Assembly: GCF_005405085.1 (NCBI RefSeq)
Contig: NZ_BJDJ01000002.1
Span: 62,001 to 126,000 of the forward strand
Length of the DNA: 64,000 nt
Direction: 5' to 3'
Source of the DNA: Lactiplantibacillus daowaiensis
GTDB lineage: Bacteria > Bacillota > Bacilli > Lactobacillales > Lactobacillaceae
Shown here: one piece after another, positions 63,371 to 64,000 of the stretch
Layout of the letters: every line of letters begins with the position of its first letter
Numbering within the stretch: the first letter of the stretch is position 1
Translations under genes and position numbers: made by a program
Notes under the pieces: model-generated
Told to the model about the DNA's origin: nothing
Seen by the model: only the letters and a program-made list of their open reading frames with translations
Database searches by the model: none

Positions 63371-63558
63371 AGCAAGTTAACGTATTTTCGGGATGTCATC
63401 ACTTAATGGCCCTAATTATCCACACAAAAGACGACAAAGAATTCAGCACTAATGTGACAGATTCTTTGTCGTCTTTGCATAATCATTGTCATTTAGCTGT
63501 AGGTCAGCAGTAATGGAAGTGGCAACAATCAGTAGCCCAAAATTTTGTGCCAGACTCA
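63371..63558. repeat. Composite palindromic intergenic repeat, copy 3
   Basis: Read in reverse, the right end is GAGTCTGGCACAAAATTTTGG and the left end GATGACATCCCG followed by ACGTTAACTTGCT, in the same order as copy 1. Between them a 16-bp perfect stem AAAGACGACAAAGAAT/ATTCTTTGTCGTCTTT (63425-63474) forms the terminator of the 63572 gene. It fills most of the 63225-63571 gap. Confidence 0.65.
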
Positions 63559-63571
63559 CCACAATCAAGCT

Positions 63572-64000
63572 TTAATTAGCGTCTGTTTCGACCCATTTTT
63601 TCAAACAGATCACATTAATGGCACCTTCAATTAAGATCACGACTGCCATCGCAACAATTGAAACCCAAATTTGACTCCAATCATTATTACTAAAGGCAAC
63701 TCGTGACACCCAGGCAACACCATGAATAATAAAGCCAGATAACCGCAATGTTAAGAAAATCACGACAACGTAAATGACGATATTGACGACTTGTTGCCGC
63801 ATCTTAGGTAAGAAGCTGCTGGCGGCCCGCGTAATCAGGTGTACAAACGAAATCGTGCTCCAAATGAGCAAGTTCAAAATCAAATACAACACGACAACTG
63901 CAATGAGCATGCCAACGAAATCAGTCATTGCCCGTGCTGGTGGCATATTCCCCATCATGCTAGCACCACCATCACTAAAGAACGCAATGGAAACTGCAAT
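63572..64000 (-). CDS. Membrane protein, N-terminus beyond window
   Basis: The frame remains open from ATG 63958 to the right edge (14 codons, IAVSIAFFSDGGAS), so the true start probably lies outside the window. The visible part has about four TM segments (FVGMLIAVVVLYLILNLLIW, VVNIVIYVVVIFLTLRL, IWVSIVAMAVVILIEGAINV and others) and a short acidic tail KKWVETDAN. Family and function are not recognised. Confidence 0.7.
   Translation of the reverse strand: MAVSIAFFSDGGASMMGNMPPARAMTDFVGMLIAVVVLYLILNLLIWSTISFVHLITRAASSFLPKMRQQVVNIVIYVVVIFLTLRLSGFIIHGVAWVSRVAFSNNDWSQIWVSIVAMAVVILIEGAINVICLKKWVETDAN

Overview
The window looks like chromosome of a Gram-positive lactic acid bacterium, most probably the Lactiplantibacillus plantarum group. 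This is inferred from the gene set: a T-box-controlled his operon with the short HisG/HisZ pair, a WxL/DUF916 surface cluster, LPQT-type sortase substrates, LTA synthase, a DXS-like protein in a lineage that normally uses mevalonate, and strong AGGAGG-type ribosome binding sites. No rRNA, tRNA, CRISPR array, prophage or intact insertion sequence was found. All long genes appear intact.

Layout. 1-6056: histidine biosynthesis (hisZ-G-D-B-H-A, cut by the left edge), preceded by a His T-box leader and hisK. 6187-8584: three-gene operon resembling PNAG exopolysaccharide synthesis (pgaC/icaA, pgaD-like, pgaB-like deacetylase). 8829-15282: VanZ-RDD protein, CorA-like channel, DUF1801 protein, asd, a choloylglycine-hydrolase-family enzyme and a TMEM175-like channel. 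15446-22886: MMPL transporter and a 1395-aa MucBP adhesin. 23278-32354: SLC13-type anion transporter, mazEF-type toxin-antitoxin pair, an extracellular arylsulfotransferase-family protein, then a tight operon sulfotransferase-sat-cysC-pAp phosphatase. 32737-36512: MerR-regulated DJ-1/old yellow enzyme unit and a GNAT. 36686-42546: LTA synthase, ferredoxin-NADP reductase, DUF915 hydrolase, PrsW. 42736-48629: surface locus with an LPXTG adhesin carrying 14 Pro/Thr/Glu-rich repeats, two WxL proteins, a small LPXTG protein and a DUF916 protein. 49223-57394: PPK2, nitroreductase, nucleoside hydrolase with a long structured leader, HAD phosphatase, LacI and RpiR regulators, two Gfo/Idh/MocA dehydrogenases. 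57611-64000: Na+/H+ antiporter, DXS-like enzyme behind a MerR-type promoter, cysteine hydrolase, secreted protein and a membrane protein cut by the right edge.

The most interesting candidate is the sulfate-activation and sulfation locus (23278-32354). It encodes what is needed to import an anion such as sulfate, make PAPS, transfer the sulfuryl group and remove PAP, with no reductive enzyme nearby. This suggests sulfation of a cell product rather than cysteine synthesis. Other leads are a 125-bp intergenic repeat present twice with compensatory stem changes, a composite palindromic repeat family at three sites, two 19-bp-spacer MerR-type promoters, a DXS-like protein lacking two family motifs, and the structured nucleoside hydrolase leader.
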